Source of the DNA: Mytilisepta virgata
Taxonomy: Eukaryota > Mollusca > Bivalvia > Mytilida > Mytilidae
Reading direction: 5' to 3'
Length of the DNA stretch: 64,000 nt
Assembly (NCBI GenBank): GCA_028015205.1
Contig: CM051514.1
Coordinates: 21,592,150 to 21,656,149 of the forward strand
Positions within the stretch are counted from its first letter, which is position 1. Every line of letters starts with the position of its first letter. Below, in pieces: positions 11,253 through 22,868 of the stretch. Below the pieces are notes generated by a model. The model saw only the letters and a list, made by a program, of their open reading frames with translations, did not search any database and was not told the origin of the DNA. A program made the position numbers and the translations under genes.

Positions 11253-14200
11253 TCTAATAACAATATGATAAAGAAAAATACGTTCTGTTGTATTCTCGCT
11301 GCGTGATTTACTATACTGTGTATTGGGAAATGCTTATGCTGTTTTTTTTATTATTTTGAATTGGTTTCTGACACTTGCTTTACAAATTTGACAAAGTAAA
11401 TTATATTTTGAGCCAAAAGTTTTCATTATGCTATCAAATGTTTCAAATAGGATTATTATTAATAAAAGCGGTATCAATATTGCATAGAAATACAGAGTAA
11501 TACATAGTGTAAACTTTAATTAAATAGTTCATGCAACAGCTTTGAGCAGCATAGAACAGGCCAGTGAAATGAAAATAGATTTCATATGGCGCTGTATAAC
11601 ATAAACAAACTGTTACCTGGCATTTTTCATTTGATGTCTATTCGAAACTCTTCTGTATCTTTCTCCTTTTTTCCTTTTCGTCTGTATCATGATATATAAA
11701 ATGACAATCAAAGAAATCTTCTTGAGAGTCCTTGGTTTTAAGTTCAGTTATTGCTTCTCCTTTTTGTCACTGTCTCTCTCTTTCTTTTCCCTTTGAAAGC
11801 TGCAAGCCACTAGTACCTCCTGATTGGAAGCTAGCTCCATCTCAGAAAATCTTTTAACTGCCTTCATCAGTTTTAATGTTACCGATGTTTCGTTTCTTAA
11901 CATATAAACTTGTGTCTGTGAAGCTTTTTTCACATGCCTGTTTCACTCTTGAAAATGATGATTTGAATGATATTTATCCAGACACGCTGTTAATATTTTT
12001 TTCTATTTTTCATTTTTCACTTTTCTAGACGATTTATTGGTAAATTTGAACATATTCAAAATATATTTTTCTTAAGTAAGTCTTCAGACGTACATACATA
12101 AATTAATAATAATAATAATTAGATTTTTTTCTGCCCAGCCCGTTTTTTCATATCATGACAAGAAGTAAGTTTACTTCACATACGACAAAGATTTAACCCG
12201 GTATGATTTTGTTTTAATTCAATTGTATTTAAGTGTGAAATGCACCATGGATCAGTAAATTGTGGAGAACTAGGCCATATGAATTTTGTGAATAAATATT
12301 ACATTGACTGTTCGTATTGCAACTGAGAGAGTGTTTTTTCCTGAGCATTTTGGTGGTCCATTTCTCAAAATACTCCTGTCCAATAAATAAGAAAGTTATG
12401 AGCCGATGAAGTTCGAAAACGATGAATTTCTTTTTTGCTAAAGGGTAGCCATTTTTGTTTTTGAAAAATTATTTTTTGACAATTTCTGTGTCTCTAAATA
12501 GAATGATAGATATTATTTATTCATATAAAATGACACTTTAAAACTTAAAACTGTTCTGTTAACTGTTGGTATTACTAAATAAATACACGCTTGAATTAGT
12601 ACTGATAAAGCTGTCCATCTTAAAAAATGAGCGAGTTTTCAATGTGTCCAACAGTAAAAATGACTAAGTTCAACTCATTAATATGCGCATTACTTACCAT
12701 TTCAAGATTGTTTGCAGCACAGATTTCAAAATTGGCAGATAAAGTTTTTTAGCATATTTTTTAAGATGTTGTCATCTTAAAAAACATGCTAAAAGTTTTT
12801 ACTTTATGGTCACATACTTTGTCAACAGTTTTAACGGAAAACTTTTTCAAAACACTTTTTATGGAAATCGGCGGGAAAATTCAAAGTCAATGCATTGATG
12901 TGAGCAGTTTGTTGGTCTAAATGATTGTACTTTAACAGTGTTACTTATAAGAAGACCGCTACGGAGAAATGCAGTAAGGACAAAGCGATTATGGTCGATG
13001 GCCTGGCTACATAGGAGGAGAACAAGAACATGCTATAACACTTTAGTCTAAATGACCTCCCTTTCTTCCACCAATTCTATCAGATCACCAGTAAATTCGT
13101 TCGTCCAATTATTGGTGCCAGCAAAGTTTTTGATGCAGATTTGTATGAAAGAAAACTTTGATCGTGTAAACAGGCCTTCATGAAATAGTTATTATACATT
13201 AGATATGCGCATGCAAAATTTCTCGACTGTTTGTTGGAATATTGATTTAAAAATAAATCCAGGGAAACATGTCCCTACATGATAAAAATCAATGGAATAA
13301 ACATTCAAGGTTCTAGGAGTTTGCCAGGGCAACATTGTTCTCTGGTTTAATCAAATATGCGAATACATACTGTCTTGCAGTTTACAAGTAAGAAAACTGC
13401 TATAAAAATCGGTTCTGCAAGATCCTTTCATTTACAGAAACGAGTCTCAGCCTTTCGAATCACACTGGATCAATGGTCTGGTAAAATCAGGACAGAATCA
13501 TCTCATTGCAGTTTACAATTGATCATGAACTTGATTGTCCAATTTTGAGGCTTCATTGTAAAGTTGGAGTAGCCGGGCAGCGGTCAGTTCTTTGGTTGAC
13601 ATAACTGGGAAAATTGAATAAATAAATTGGGATAAAATTCTGCTTCCAAAAATCTAAACTTAATATTCTATCTAATATGACTTGCTTCAAATGCTTACTC
13701 TTTATACTAGTCCATGATAAAATATGGATACTTAAATTTAACGTCATAGACATCAGACAACATACTCCGGTAGTTTCTCTTGGTAAATGATTTGGCAAAA
13801 AAAGGCCTACCCGTTATAACTTTTGGATATTTTTAAACCACCGTGAATTTTAAGGGGGACAACCATTCAAATTTGAAAATTTGCAATAGGCTAAGAAGAT
13901 TTTTTTTAAATGAAATATTTATTTCCCCCTTTATAGGAATCAAAACAGTCTTTTTCATTTTCTACTCATGACGTGTATCGTGTTATTCAAGTACCCCTTG
14001 ATACGGTTGTGTAGCAAGAACGTAAATACTATTCCAGATGCTATCAAGGATGTTTAGTTAAAGGGGCATTTTCAAAAGGGAGGCACACAAATTTTTAGCA
14101 TTTTATGGCATGATTTATTTTAAGATTGTCGTTCTTAAAGGGGCGTGTATACTTGTAAATTGAGCGACAATACTGAGGAAAATCTAAGTCCAACCAAAAC

Positions 14201-16368
14201 AAATGGGCATTATGGCCTCTCTATTTGAGCATATTTATACAACCAGCCAAAACGTTTGGGGAAAAGAGAAGCAATAAGAAAGGAAGATGAGGTAGAGGTT
14301 TAACTTACCCTAATGAAACCTAACCTTCTTTACAGAAAACATAGTGGTTTCTTGGATTTAAATATATGACCCTGTACACCACAATTGAAAGTTGATTTCA
14401 GAAATGAGATTCATTATCAGCATTTTTTTAGTTAACCAATAAACTCATGTTTGGCTTTCCAGTTCATTTCATAAATGTATTACCTTTGCAACATTTTCCT
14501 TCCACAATTGCTCTTATGTCGTTAACCCATATCCCATAGTTAAACCTCGTAAAATACGGATTTCAAGCTCAGAAATGGAAAATTCGAACCTTTTCCTTCC
14601 AGATTGTTCCTAAGTTGATTCCATTATGTAATCAAAACAACACCGTTTGAAGCAATGAAAACGTGTTTCGGCAAACACAACTTTTTTTCATTTCTGACAC
14701 CATTAACGTCATGAGAGACTCGATAACGTCAGCTTCAAATTTTATCCTCCTGAGAAACTGCACAGATGACTTTTTGTCTCCTGTTTACTGTTGGAACTCA
14801 ATAAACATAGCTCATTTTCTTACCCGGTAGGTGAAAAACCCAAAATATATGACTTTTACTAAAAAAATAGGACATCAAACTGCGGTTTGGCAAATTTTCT
14901 TTCCAATACACAAAAAAAAAACAAAATGGCGGATCATGGCATACCTAGTAAACGTTTCGTTCCAGGTCGTTTCAAACTAAGGCATTTCGGACTTTTCGGC
15001 CAAATATACTATTTCTTCAAATAATTCATATACAATCACTGATTTTACTAAGTGTATATTATAATACATAATATGTTTAATTGATACAACTGAATAATGA
15101 ATATTTAAATAAACATTAAAGTCTAAATAAGATTGATATTAAAACATAAAACGACGTTTTTAGTGTTACTGATTGACAGGTGTGTACATTTCGTTCACCT
15201 GTATAGATGATTAATGAATTCGATATGGAAGTTACATTGTTTGTATTATCTTTGTACATAATATCACTTCAACACATCCGAACATTCGACTTATCTAATT
15301 TCGAGACAAAAATAATCAAAATATATAAATTATAATGTTGTCTGGGACCACAAAGTTCGATATAACAGATTTCGCCTCAAGCGATTTCGAGAGAACGAGA
15401 ATCAATTGTACTTTTACTTTTTTTCAACCAAAATATCTTGAACTTTTTTCCTGTTTTTACATTTGTAAGATGACGATAGAGAAAAGTTTCACAAAATTTC
15501 CACAACTAACGCTTGCCTTTAGACCTTTTCATTCACTGCTTACTGCAAAAGATTTTAACTGTGACGTATATCACCCACAAAAATCGGAAGTACTTGTATC
15601 CCTGAAAGCCAACATTTAGTAAATCTGTTCTATCCAAACATAGTAATTAGGGGGATTAAGAGGCACTCTTAAGGATTAAATTTTCTCTTACCTTTACAAG
15701 TAAAGTACATAAGACAGTAGTGAATGTGGATGGTCAATTGTGTATCAAAATAAGAAGAAAGGCAATAATAGATATTACTTAACTTTATACAGATGTAACC
15801 ATTAGTTATGATATTATTTATACACAACCAGTAATAATACACACATCATTTACACCATATATTTACAATGATATTAATAATAATACACATACAATATTGC
15901 ACAAATTATTTTCATTATTCATTTGGCAGTATTAATGATAACATACGTAAATATTTTACACAATTTATTTACAAATTTCAAGTTAATTCAACCAATTTGT
16001 TGAGTCTGTCTTTCAGTACTGTAAGGCGGTTGTCAATTCTTCTATACATCTGTTGTCGTGGTCTCTTTGAAAGTCTGGATGAGAGGGAAAATGTTGGGAT
16101 GATCTATGAAAATTATTGTGCTAGGAATGTTCACTATCACTTATTGGCTTAAAAACCTAGTATAATTATAGTCATTGCTTATGCTTAGCTCATAGTCAGC
16201 TTATATTTTGATAAGAGATTTTTTTTACAACAAAATAGATTTTTTTTTACAGAAAAGCACTATGATATCAGTTATGACTTCATATTTGTATTTGTTACTC
16301 CATCTTGATTTTTATGTATTTGTTTATATTTTATTCACTTTTAATTTCATTTTTTTCCTCTCATTTTT
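11253..16368. other. Long stretch without recognisable genes
   Basis: Five kilobases of AT-rich sequence. Short frames (11748-11933 minus, 13357-13548 plus, 13553-13798 minus, 15335-15619 plus, 15868-16152 plus) have no recognisable domain, no repeat partner and no splice context I can support. Ancient repeats beyond recognition may be present. Confidence 0.4.
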
Positions 16369-16408
16369 GGTTTTTTTTTTTTTTTTTTTTTTTGGGGGGG
16401 GGGGGGGT
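16369..16408 (+). repeat. Homopolymer block: long T run followed by G run
   Basis: About 25 T are followed directly by about 15 G. Similar T-then-G blocks occur at 25725-25795, 27877-27927 and 42090-42132. Run lengths here are prone to sequencing and assembly error. Confidence 0.7.
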
Positions 16409-16486
16409 TTTGTTGGTTTTATTTATAATTAATGTATAATTTATTTCCTAATTTTTTTCTATTAACCTTATTATATAGAATAGAGA

Positions 16487-16860
16487 ATGGAAATGGGGAA
16501 TGTGTCAAAGAGAGAACAACCCGACCAAATAACCGAAAACACATCAAGGCTACCAATGGGTCGTCAAAGCAGTGATAAAATCCCGCGCCCGGAGGCAGGC
16601 TTCAGCTGGCTCCTAAATGCATACTTGTTCAGCGAAATGGATGGCACCCTAAACTCCGAAACATATAAATGAACCAAAATTTAAAAAAAAACGCACAAAA
16701 TTAAAAAAGGCTAGATGTTCCTGACTTTGGACAGGCGGAAAATGCTGCGGGGTTAAACATGTTTGTGAGATACCAACCCTATACCTGGCCAATGTGGAAT
16801 AAACAAACACACAGCGATACACACAGTAACACTCAGTTCAAAAGATGTCCGAGTCAGATG
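16487..16860 (+). repeat. Interspersed repeat typical of mussel DNA
   Basis: The block series GAACAACCCGACCAAA, GGTCGTCAAAGCAG, TCCCGCGCCCGGAGGC, TTCAGCTGGCTCCTAAA, CACCCTAAACTCCGAA, CCTGACTTTGGACAGGCG, GCGGGGTTAAACATGTTTG and CTGGCCAATGTGGAA matches, from memory, a high-copy repeat in Mytilus sequence. It has no coding potential: the frame at 16487-16672 is repeat-derived. The assignment rests on recognition only. Confidence 0.5.
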
Positions 16861-17189
16861 TTAAAAAAGGTAACAGAAGAAACTAAGAAAAGTGACAATG
16901 ATAAATATATATTACAAAAGGACTACTGACATGCGAGCTCTAGACCTCAATTAAACTGATCGAAAGATTATGTCTTTTTCATATAGAAAATCAACCACAA
17001 TCTTTCCCGTTAGGGCTTTAGTATCATGCCATCATAAATTATACTGGAGGAACATAACCCGTATCATGCCCACAACTGGTTTTAGAATAAATGTGTTTAT
17101 TTCCGATGAAGACCCTATGAGTGAATAAATACTAATTCCAAAAAATCCCATCTTTATTGACTTGACAACAGTATCGTCATAACCTCTCA
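16861..17189. other. No gene recognised
   Basis: No reading frame, RNA or repeat partner was seen. Confidence 0.35.
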
Positions 17190-17350
17190 TCAAGTTAAGT
17201 TAGAGCAGTTCTGCTGACTGCTTTAGAACTGCTCTAGAATAGAATCCTGACCGCTCCAGAACAAAATCCTGACCGATTCGGACTGCTCTAAGCTGTCATG
17301 GTCAAGAACAGCTCTAACCTGTCATTGTCTAGAACAGTTCTATAACATTG
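17190..17350 (+). repeat. Short degenerate tandem repeat around AGAACAGCTCTAA
   Basis: Units of 25-30 bp built on (T/A)AGA(A/G)C(A/T)G(T/C)TCT and ATCCTGACCG are repeated about five times. Some units are inverted, giving small hairpins. Confidence 0.4.
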
Positions 17351-17994
17351 TTACCTACCATTCATGGTATGGATCATACCACTGACTAGTTATCTTTAGT
17401 AGTTAATTGTTTTAAAAACTTTCCGCTTCTTCTTTGATATTATTAACATTACTCATTTTTGTGATGGCTTCTTTCGCTCAAACATACACATTCTCAGCTA
17501 ATTCTAGTCCCAAATGTCCTAGACGAAAACAGTTGGTTACAAAAAAACTGACTGAAACAGTTGGTTTGATAATTACATTCAGCTCTTCATGCATTTGCCT
17601 TGTTTTTAAGAAGAGTCTTGTTGGGATTGACAGTTTAAAGCAAAATTTACATTTTAGTATTTCAAGCATTTTTATTAAAATATCAATATGCTAATTTTAC
17701 AGGATTATTACACACTGTAGTATTCACCAAATAACCGTATACACAAAAATTACCCTTGTATGTCCACATTTTTTAGCTTTTGAAAGTCTTTCTTCAATTT
17801 CCAATCTGGTTTTCTAGTAACATGTGATGGATCACTGGAGCTCAACCACATACCTGCATGGCACGTCTCCAGATGAGAGCTGTCAGGTCATAATACGAAA
17901 AACCTGACCTCTGACCATAATGCGTAATGTGTTTTGAGAATGCCAAACTCCTTGGACGCTAAAGATCCCTTCTGTAATTTCGAAATAGAGTAGG
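17351..17994. other. No gene recognised
   Basis: Frames near 17434-17694 overlap on both strands and show no domain. No other signal was seen. Confidence 0.35.
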
Positions 17995-18190
17995 CTAAGG
18001 GCCGCTACAGAAGGCTTAATTATCCGACCCTACCCAACCATCCATCCTGCTACAGTACTAGTGGCAATCAAAAACGGTTCCTCTGTGTATCCCGTCTCAT
18101 CCCTATTTGAATTGCGTTTTATAAATTGTCGAACTGGTTCTCGTCCTGACGAAAAGCGAAATATTTGCCACTTGACCTTAAACAAACAGC
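17995..18190 (-). repeat. Dispersed repeat, inverted partner of 10590-10775
   Basis: It contains ATTATCCGACCCTACCC, AGTGGCAATCAAAAACGGTT, TGTGTATCCCGTC, GGTTCTCGTCC and AAATATTTGCCACTT. These are the reverse complement of the blocks at 10.6-10.8 kb. The frames at 18030-18266 and 18061-18375 lie over it and are not genes. Confidence 0.55.
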
Positions 18191-18384
18191 AAACTGGATT
18201 TTCCTTCATAGCTGTTCCCAACAAAACATTCTTGCCAAACAAATGGCCAACATGGTTTATGAACATTTTCTGTCAAATTTTCTTTCGTTTATCTTTATGT
18301 AAATCCATTAAGTCTTTAATAAGAAGAGTGAGAGTGCTTACAAAGCAATTATCACGGGACAATAACTTCTATTGACACGATCAG

Positions 18385-19200
18385 CAGTTTTCATGATCAA
18401 AATGTTTGAAATACGATTAAAGATATAATGATTAATTAATTAGCAAAACCATCAAAAGCCAAAACAACTAAAACAAATAAGAATCCAAACTCAAAAGGGA
18501 GAGCCATAGAAATTTCTGGTAAATCTTATTAAATTTTGAACAGAAATTTAAAGGCATTTAAGTAATGAATCATGACAGGACACAAATTCTGGCTACTGGG
18601 CTTATAATGCCCTTGGGGACTTGCAGGCCACCAGCAGTGACAAAGACGCAGTGGTAGTAATAAAATATATCATAAAATACCGAAATAATTTGTATGCCCT
18701 TTATGGCCATTTCGGTGACGGACCACCAATCAGCAGTGCTCGAGATCAAAATGTTGGAAATACGGTTAAAGATATGATGAATTAATAAGCACAACCATCA
18801 AAAACCAAAACATATAAAAACAAACAGGAATCCAAACTCAGCTAAGGGTCGCATCTGCATCAAAAAGAAGAGCCTTAGAAATTTCTGGTAAATTTTGTCA
18901 AGGCATTTAAGTAATGAATCATGACAGGACAAAACTTCTGGCTACTGGACTGATAATGCCCTAGCTCGGGGACTTACAGTCCACCAACAGTGACATAGAC
19001 CAGGTGGCAGTGACAAAATATATCACAAAATACCGAAATAAATTTGATGCACTGTATGGACATTTCTTCGAGATCAAAATGTTGGAAATACGATTAAAGA
19101 TATAATAATGAATTATTAAGCACAACCCTCAAAAACCAAAACGATTAAAACAAACAGGAATCCAAACTCAGTTAAGGGTTACCTCTGCGTCCGATACATG
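18385..19200 (+). repeat. Tandem array of a 330-350-bp satellite-like unit
   Basis: The block GATCAAAATGTTGGAAATACG, followed by TTAAAGATATAATGA and AAGCACAACCATCAAAA, recurs near 18391, 18738 and 19069. The block AATGAATCATGACAGGACA recurs near 18565 and 18914. Each unit also has GGGGACTT(G/A)CAG-CCACCA(G/A)CAGTGACA and CAAAATACCGAAATAA. Segment B of the large duplication begins inside this repeat at about 35586, and an inverted pair of units lies at 61600-62110. Confidence 0.7.
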
Positions 19201-20875
19201 GTAACCAATACTATGCACTGACTTGAGTGTATTGGAGAAATCTGCTAGGCTTTGAACATAATTTTGTAACGACTTGTTATTCTTATATCCTGTTATTGAA
19301 TTAACAAATAAATCACCAATGATAAAAACCTACAATAAAATACTTGGGAAATAAAATATCCCAGTACCTGTTTTTGTTATGTCTTTCCCCAGTATTTGAT
19401 AGTTTGCTGTGACTAATAATCTTGGACGCGACGATGCCGTCCATATCTTAACTATTTGAGCAGCAAGTCATTAGTTTGATTTGAGCATTTCATGTCACGA
19501 TACTAGTCCAAATATGCCGACAAATACCCAAGTATATTTGGAAGGGTTAAATTTTCAAAACAACAAAAACGCATATCCGTAAAACATCTGAAAGAGATGC
19601 ATGTATGTGTTGAGGCAGAGAAAAGAAATTGATCTACTATCTACTATCCAAATTGTCAGAAAACACTTAAATTTATTCAAACGTTCATATATAGAATTAT
19701 CAATTACATCATCAGTAAACGACGATGGATTTTGATCTGTACGCAAGTCATTGTCCAAAGAAGATATTAAGAAAATAATAAAATTCTGTTAAATCTGCAC
19801 ATTTAATTGATTAAAAAAAAATTAAAATCGTCTTCCTTGAGTGTAGCAATCTGTCCATATCTCATATCTTTCAGCAAATATCTGAAAATATAAAATTATA
19901 TGCATGTATTCATAAATTAAGACAATTTGTTCAATTTCAAAGAGTGTAAAGTATTTTCTAGAAATGCATTTAACCATGTGAATCTTCAAAAAAACCAATG
20001 ACCCTCTAGTACCAATGTAAAAAAAATACTAAAAGGGCGTGAGTGTACCGATTGATAGGGGGTAGGTTCGGTATTCGCTAAACATGTTGAAGACTCTCAA
20101 ATGTATTGAGTAGGAGTCTTGACCACATGTTGTCCGTTTCTTTGTTTTGTATATGTTTTTTTTTATTTCTGAAAAATTGTGGCATGAGTTTAATTATTTT
20201 AAGAAGCAGCTTCTGAAATGTTATTATGCTGACATACCATTAAAGCCGATACAGTATGATTACCAACAAATCAACAAAAAACCTTAAAAGTCAAAATTGG
20301 TAAGACAGTAAACAATTTAGGTAGCAGGGTAAAGCTGGGCTAATTTTAAATGAAAAAATAACTAAGGCTAATCACAGTATGGCTGTACAGGAATAATTTT
20401 TAGTATCGACTGACGGTATAATTTTCTTAATATTCTTGTATTAAGGAAATCTTTTATAATATTCATAATATGTCCCTTCCATTTGATCAGGAATAAAATA
20501 GTATACCAATCAATCAATCATTCATACAGTGCACAGAACGTCTGACAAACAGAAAATGAAAAATAACATAAAAGAGCAAAAAACACATCGAAACAACAAC
20601 TTAAATTTTGTCAGTAGTTTCAGGAGTAGCCCGCCATGAGTTTCTGAATTTTTCAAATTTTTCAGCTTGAGATTTTGAATTCTCAAAAACGATGTTTTTT
20701 TACCGAAAAACACAATTTCAAAACTTTATCCATTTCTTTTCACCATAAACATTGTGGGAATGAAACTTTAATATCCGAAAACAAGATTTACGGCTGTTCA
20801 ACTTTTGTTTGACAAAATTTTTTAACTCAACGCAGAATTTTTTTTTTCGACTTTTGCAGCTACCATATCGAACGT

Positions 20876-21773
20876 AGTTGAGTGTCTTTGCTAACATTCA
20901 TACAGAAAGTCTTTTTGAATTTGAGAAGTTAACAGTTTATGTGTAGCTTTTCAAATTTTGTAAAATAATAAAGAACATTTCATAAATATTATGTAAAAGT
21001 ACTGTTGTGTTTCTTTTGATGGTCATTATATTTTATCCCTGTGGTGTGTAAAACACAGTCTAGTATAGATGGAAATATATGATTACCAAAAACGTGACGG
21101 CTAGCTAGAAATTTTAAAATCAAACGAAAAAGTCAGAAATACTTTCTTGGAGAATTTCATAGTCTCTCTTCCTGGAGTTCAGTAGAAATCGGCAGTATTC
21201 GTGAGAGGCCAATATAAATTTAAAGTCTTCAAGTCATTGCGAGAAAGAGGACTTTTTACAGAATTACATACAATTTTATATCTGTAGCCCTTACTGTGAA
21301 AAGATCTTAAGGTACGTGCGAGTTTCTGTGGGTTATTAGCGAGACATCTCCATTTATTCACAAAGTTTACATTTTGTACAAAAGAAAGTATAATGGAAAA
21401 TCCGTTCATGATGAGCACTTTCTCTTATTTACCGGAAAGATGTTGATAGCTATTAAGCAGTTTATGAAATCTATTCCCTACTTGTGGAATTGGAGTTATC
21501 CCATATGCATGAGTTATCTTTCATGACAGAAGGTATTTTGTATTTAACATAAAGGGCAAAAACTACTTTTAATTTTTTCCGAGGATATTGATTTGAGGAA
21601 GTCCTTCACCAGACATAAAAAAATTATAAGAAAATATTACAAAAAGCATTTCGTTAGTGTGTGTGAAGGATATTGTTATTTTGCAGAAAAATGGCAATTT
21701 GTCCATTGATAACTACATTGTATGGAAGACCCCTTATGAACAGATAGCTTCCTAAATGGGAGACAACCCACTT
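20876..21773. other. 898-bp block present only in segment A
   Basis: Segment B reads straight from ATCGAACG to TGTACCAAAAATGGGG (about 37502-37525). In segment A 898 bp separate these blocks. Either segment A gained the block or segment B lost it. The minus-strand frame at 21179-21418 (79 codons) shows no domain I recognise, and no terminal repeats are evident. Confidence 0.6.
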
Positions 21774-21966
21774 GTACCAAAAATGGGGACTAACCATTTA
21801 ATGAACATTTTTATGGTAATAGCTCGATAAAATCTTATTACCTAGAACAAATTCGTGCAGAAAGTGCAAGCTGTGAAAAGTACACAGGATATTGTCAAAG
21901 GAAATTGAGTCAGGGAATGGGAAATTAATATATTTTAATCTACATGTATGTTTGCCATTTTCAACA

Positions 21967-21972
21967 TTTATT
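21967..21972 (-). terminator. Candidate poly(A) signal of shematrin-like copy A
   Basis: AATAAA on the minus strand, about 185 bp past the copy A stop codon. It is conserved at the same offset in copy B (37707-37712). A GTGAAT directly after AAAG past the stop could instead be a 3'UTR splice donor, so the exact 3' end is uncertain. Confidence 0.45.
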
Positions 21973-22154
21973 GTAAGGTCTACAAATGAACAGCATTAAC
22001 CATTTCTATTAAGTATGTTTAAGCTAAATGTTTTAAGTTTGTTGTATACTAAGTATCTTTTTTTCTTCTAAAAGCTGAATGAGAGGAAAATTGCTTATTG
22101 CTGGATTATATGAACCAAAAACAAGATGTTTAACTTAAAATATTCACCTTTCTT

Positions 22155-22469
22155 TCAATAATATCCTTTCTTTCCACCGTATCCACCATATCCTCCGTAT
22201 CCACCATATCCTCCGTATCCACCAAATCCACCATATCCGCCGTATCCACCAAATCCACCATATCCTCCGTATCCACCAAATCCGCCATATCCTCCGTATC
22301 CACCAAATCCTCCTAATCCACCAATTCCGCCATATCCTCCGTATCCACCAAATCCTAAACCGAATCCTCCAACAAGTACTGGTGCCATAACCACGCGTAG
22401 GCCTTTCTTAAAACCGGCAGAAGGGTACGCAAGGCAGAGAGCCAGAAATATTGCTACGATAAGTTTCAT
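22155..22469 (-). CDS. Shematrin-like glycine-rich secreted protein, copy A
   Basis: A 104-residue protein, probably secreted from mantle or another secretory epithelium into an extracellular matrix. Residues 1-19 form a signal peptide (MKLIVAIFLALCLAYPSAG). A short basic linker (FKKGLRVVMAPVLVGG) follows, then repeats of the nine-residue unit GGFGGYGGY, and it ends GGKKGYY. Shematrins of bivalve shells share this layout: signal peptide, glycine-rich repeats, basic/tyrosine tail. It has no cysteine outside the signal peptide. The ATG is fixed by the paralogues and by a conserved splice acceptor (CAG at 22491-22493) 21 bp upstream. The first, non-coding exon lies near 26397-26425, giving an intron of about 3.9 kb that contains an intact Tc1-like transposon. 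Another glycine-rich secreted protein is possible, but the fold and family look right. Confidence 0.82.
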   Translation of the reverse strand: MKLIVAIFLALCLAYPSAGFKKGLRVVMAPVLVGGFGLGFGGYGGYGGIGGLGGFGGYGGYGGFGGYGGYGGFGGYGGYGGFGGYGGYGGYGGYGGYGGKKGYY

Positions 22470-22489
22470 GTTGAATAAGGTATCTGAAG

Positions 22490-22510
22490 ACTGCTGGAAA
22501 ACAGAAAAAC
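22490..22510 (-). promoter_or_regulatory. 3' splice acceptor of intron 1, copy A
   Basis: On the minus strand a pyrimidine-rich tract ending TTTTCCAGCAG is followed by TCTTCAGATACC and the start codon 21 bp on. The second CAG aligns with the single CAG of copy C, so exon 2 probably starts at 22490. Copy B is identical here. Confidence 0.65.
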
Positions 22511-22868
22511 AAATCTTTTAGTCAAAGTGCTTTATGACTATCATCAATATGTATTTTATACGGTAGGTTTATTTATAAGTACATGCGCCATAAAATGCCA
22601 AATTTGTGTAATTATGTACTAGTAGCACATTCACATTTATATGTTAATAGTTTGATAAATACTACAACGAATAACATGAAAGGTCAACAGTGATACACCA
22701 ATCAATTAACACCACACTATCGAGAAAACTTCGGACAAATAAAAACATCTGTTATCTTAAACGATGGTCCACTTAAATTGGAGGAAAGAAGAGTAAACTG
22801 AACTGGAACTTTCATGTACATGAATTGCTGTTATATAACTTTTTTTAAATATTATTTAACTATATATA

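Noticed and set aside
22142..22148. Splice donor AAAG|GTGAAT just after the stop codons of A, B and C
   Set aside because: Conserved in all three, but A and B also have an AATAAA about 185 bp on without splicing. Not annotated as a feature, because no acceptor could be confirmed.
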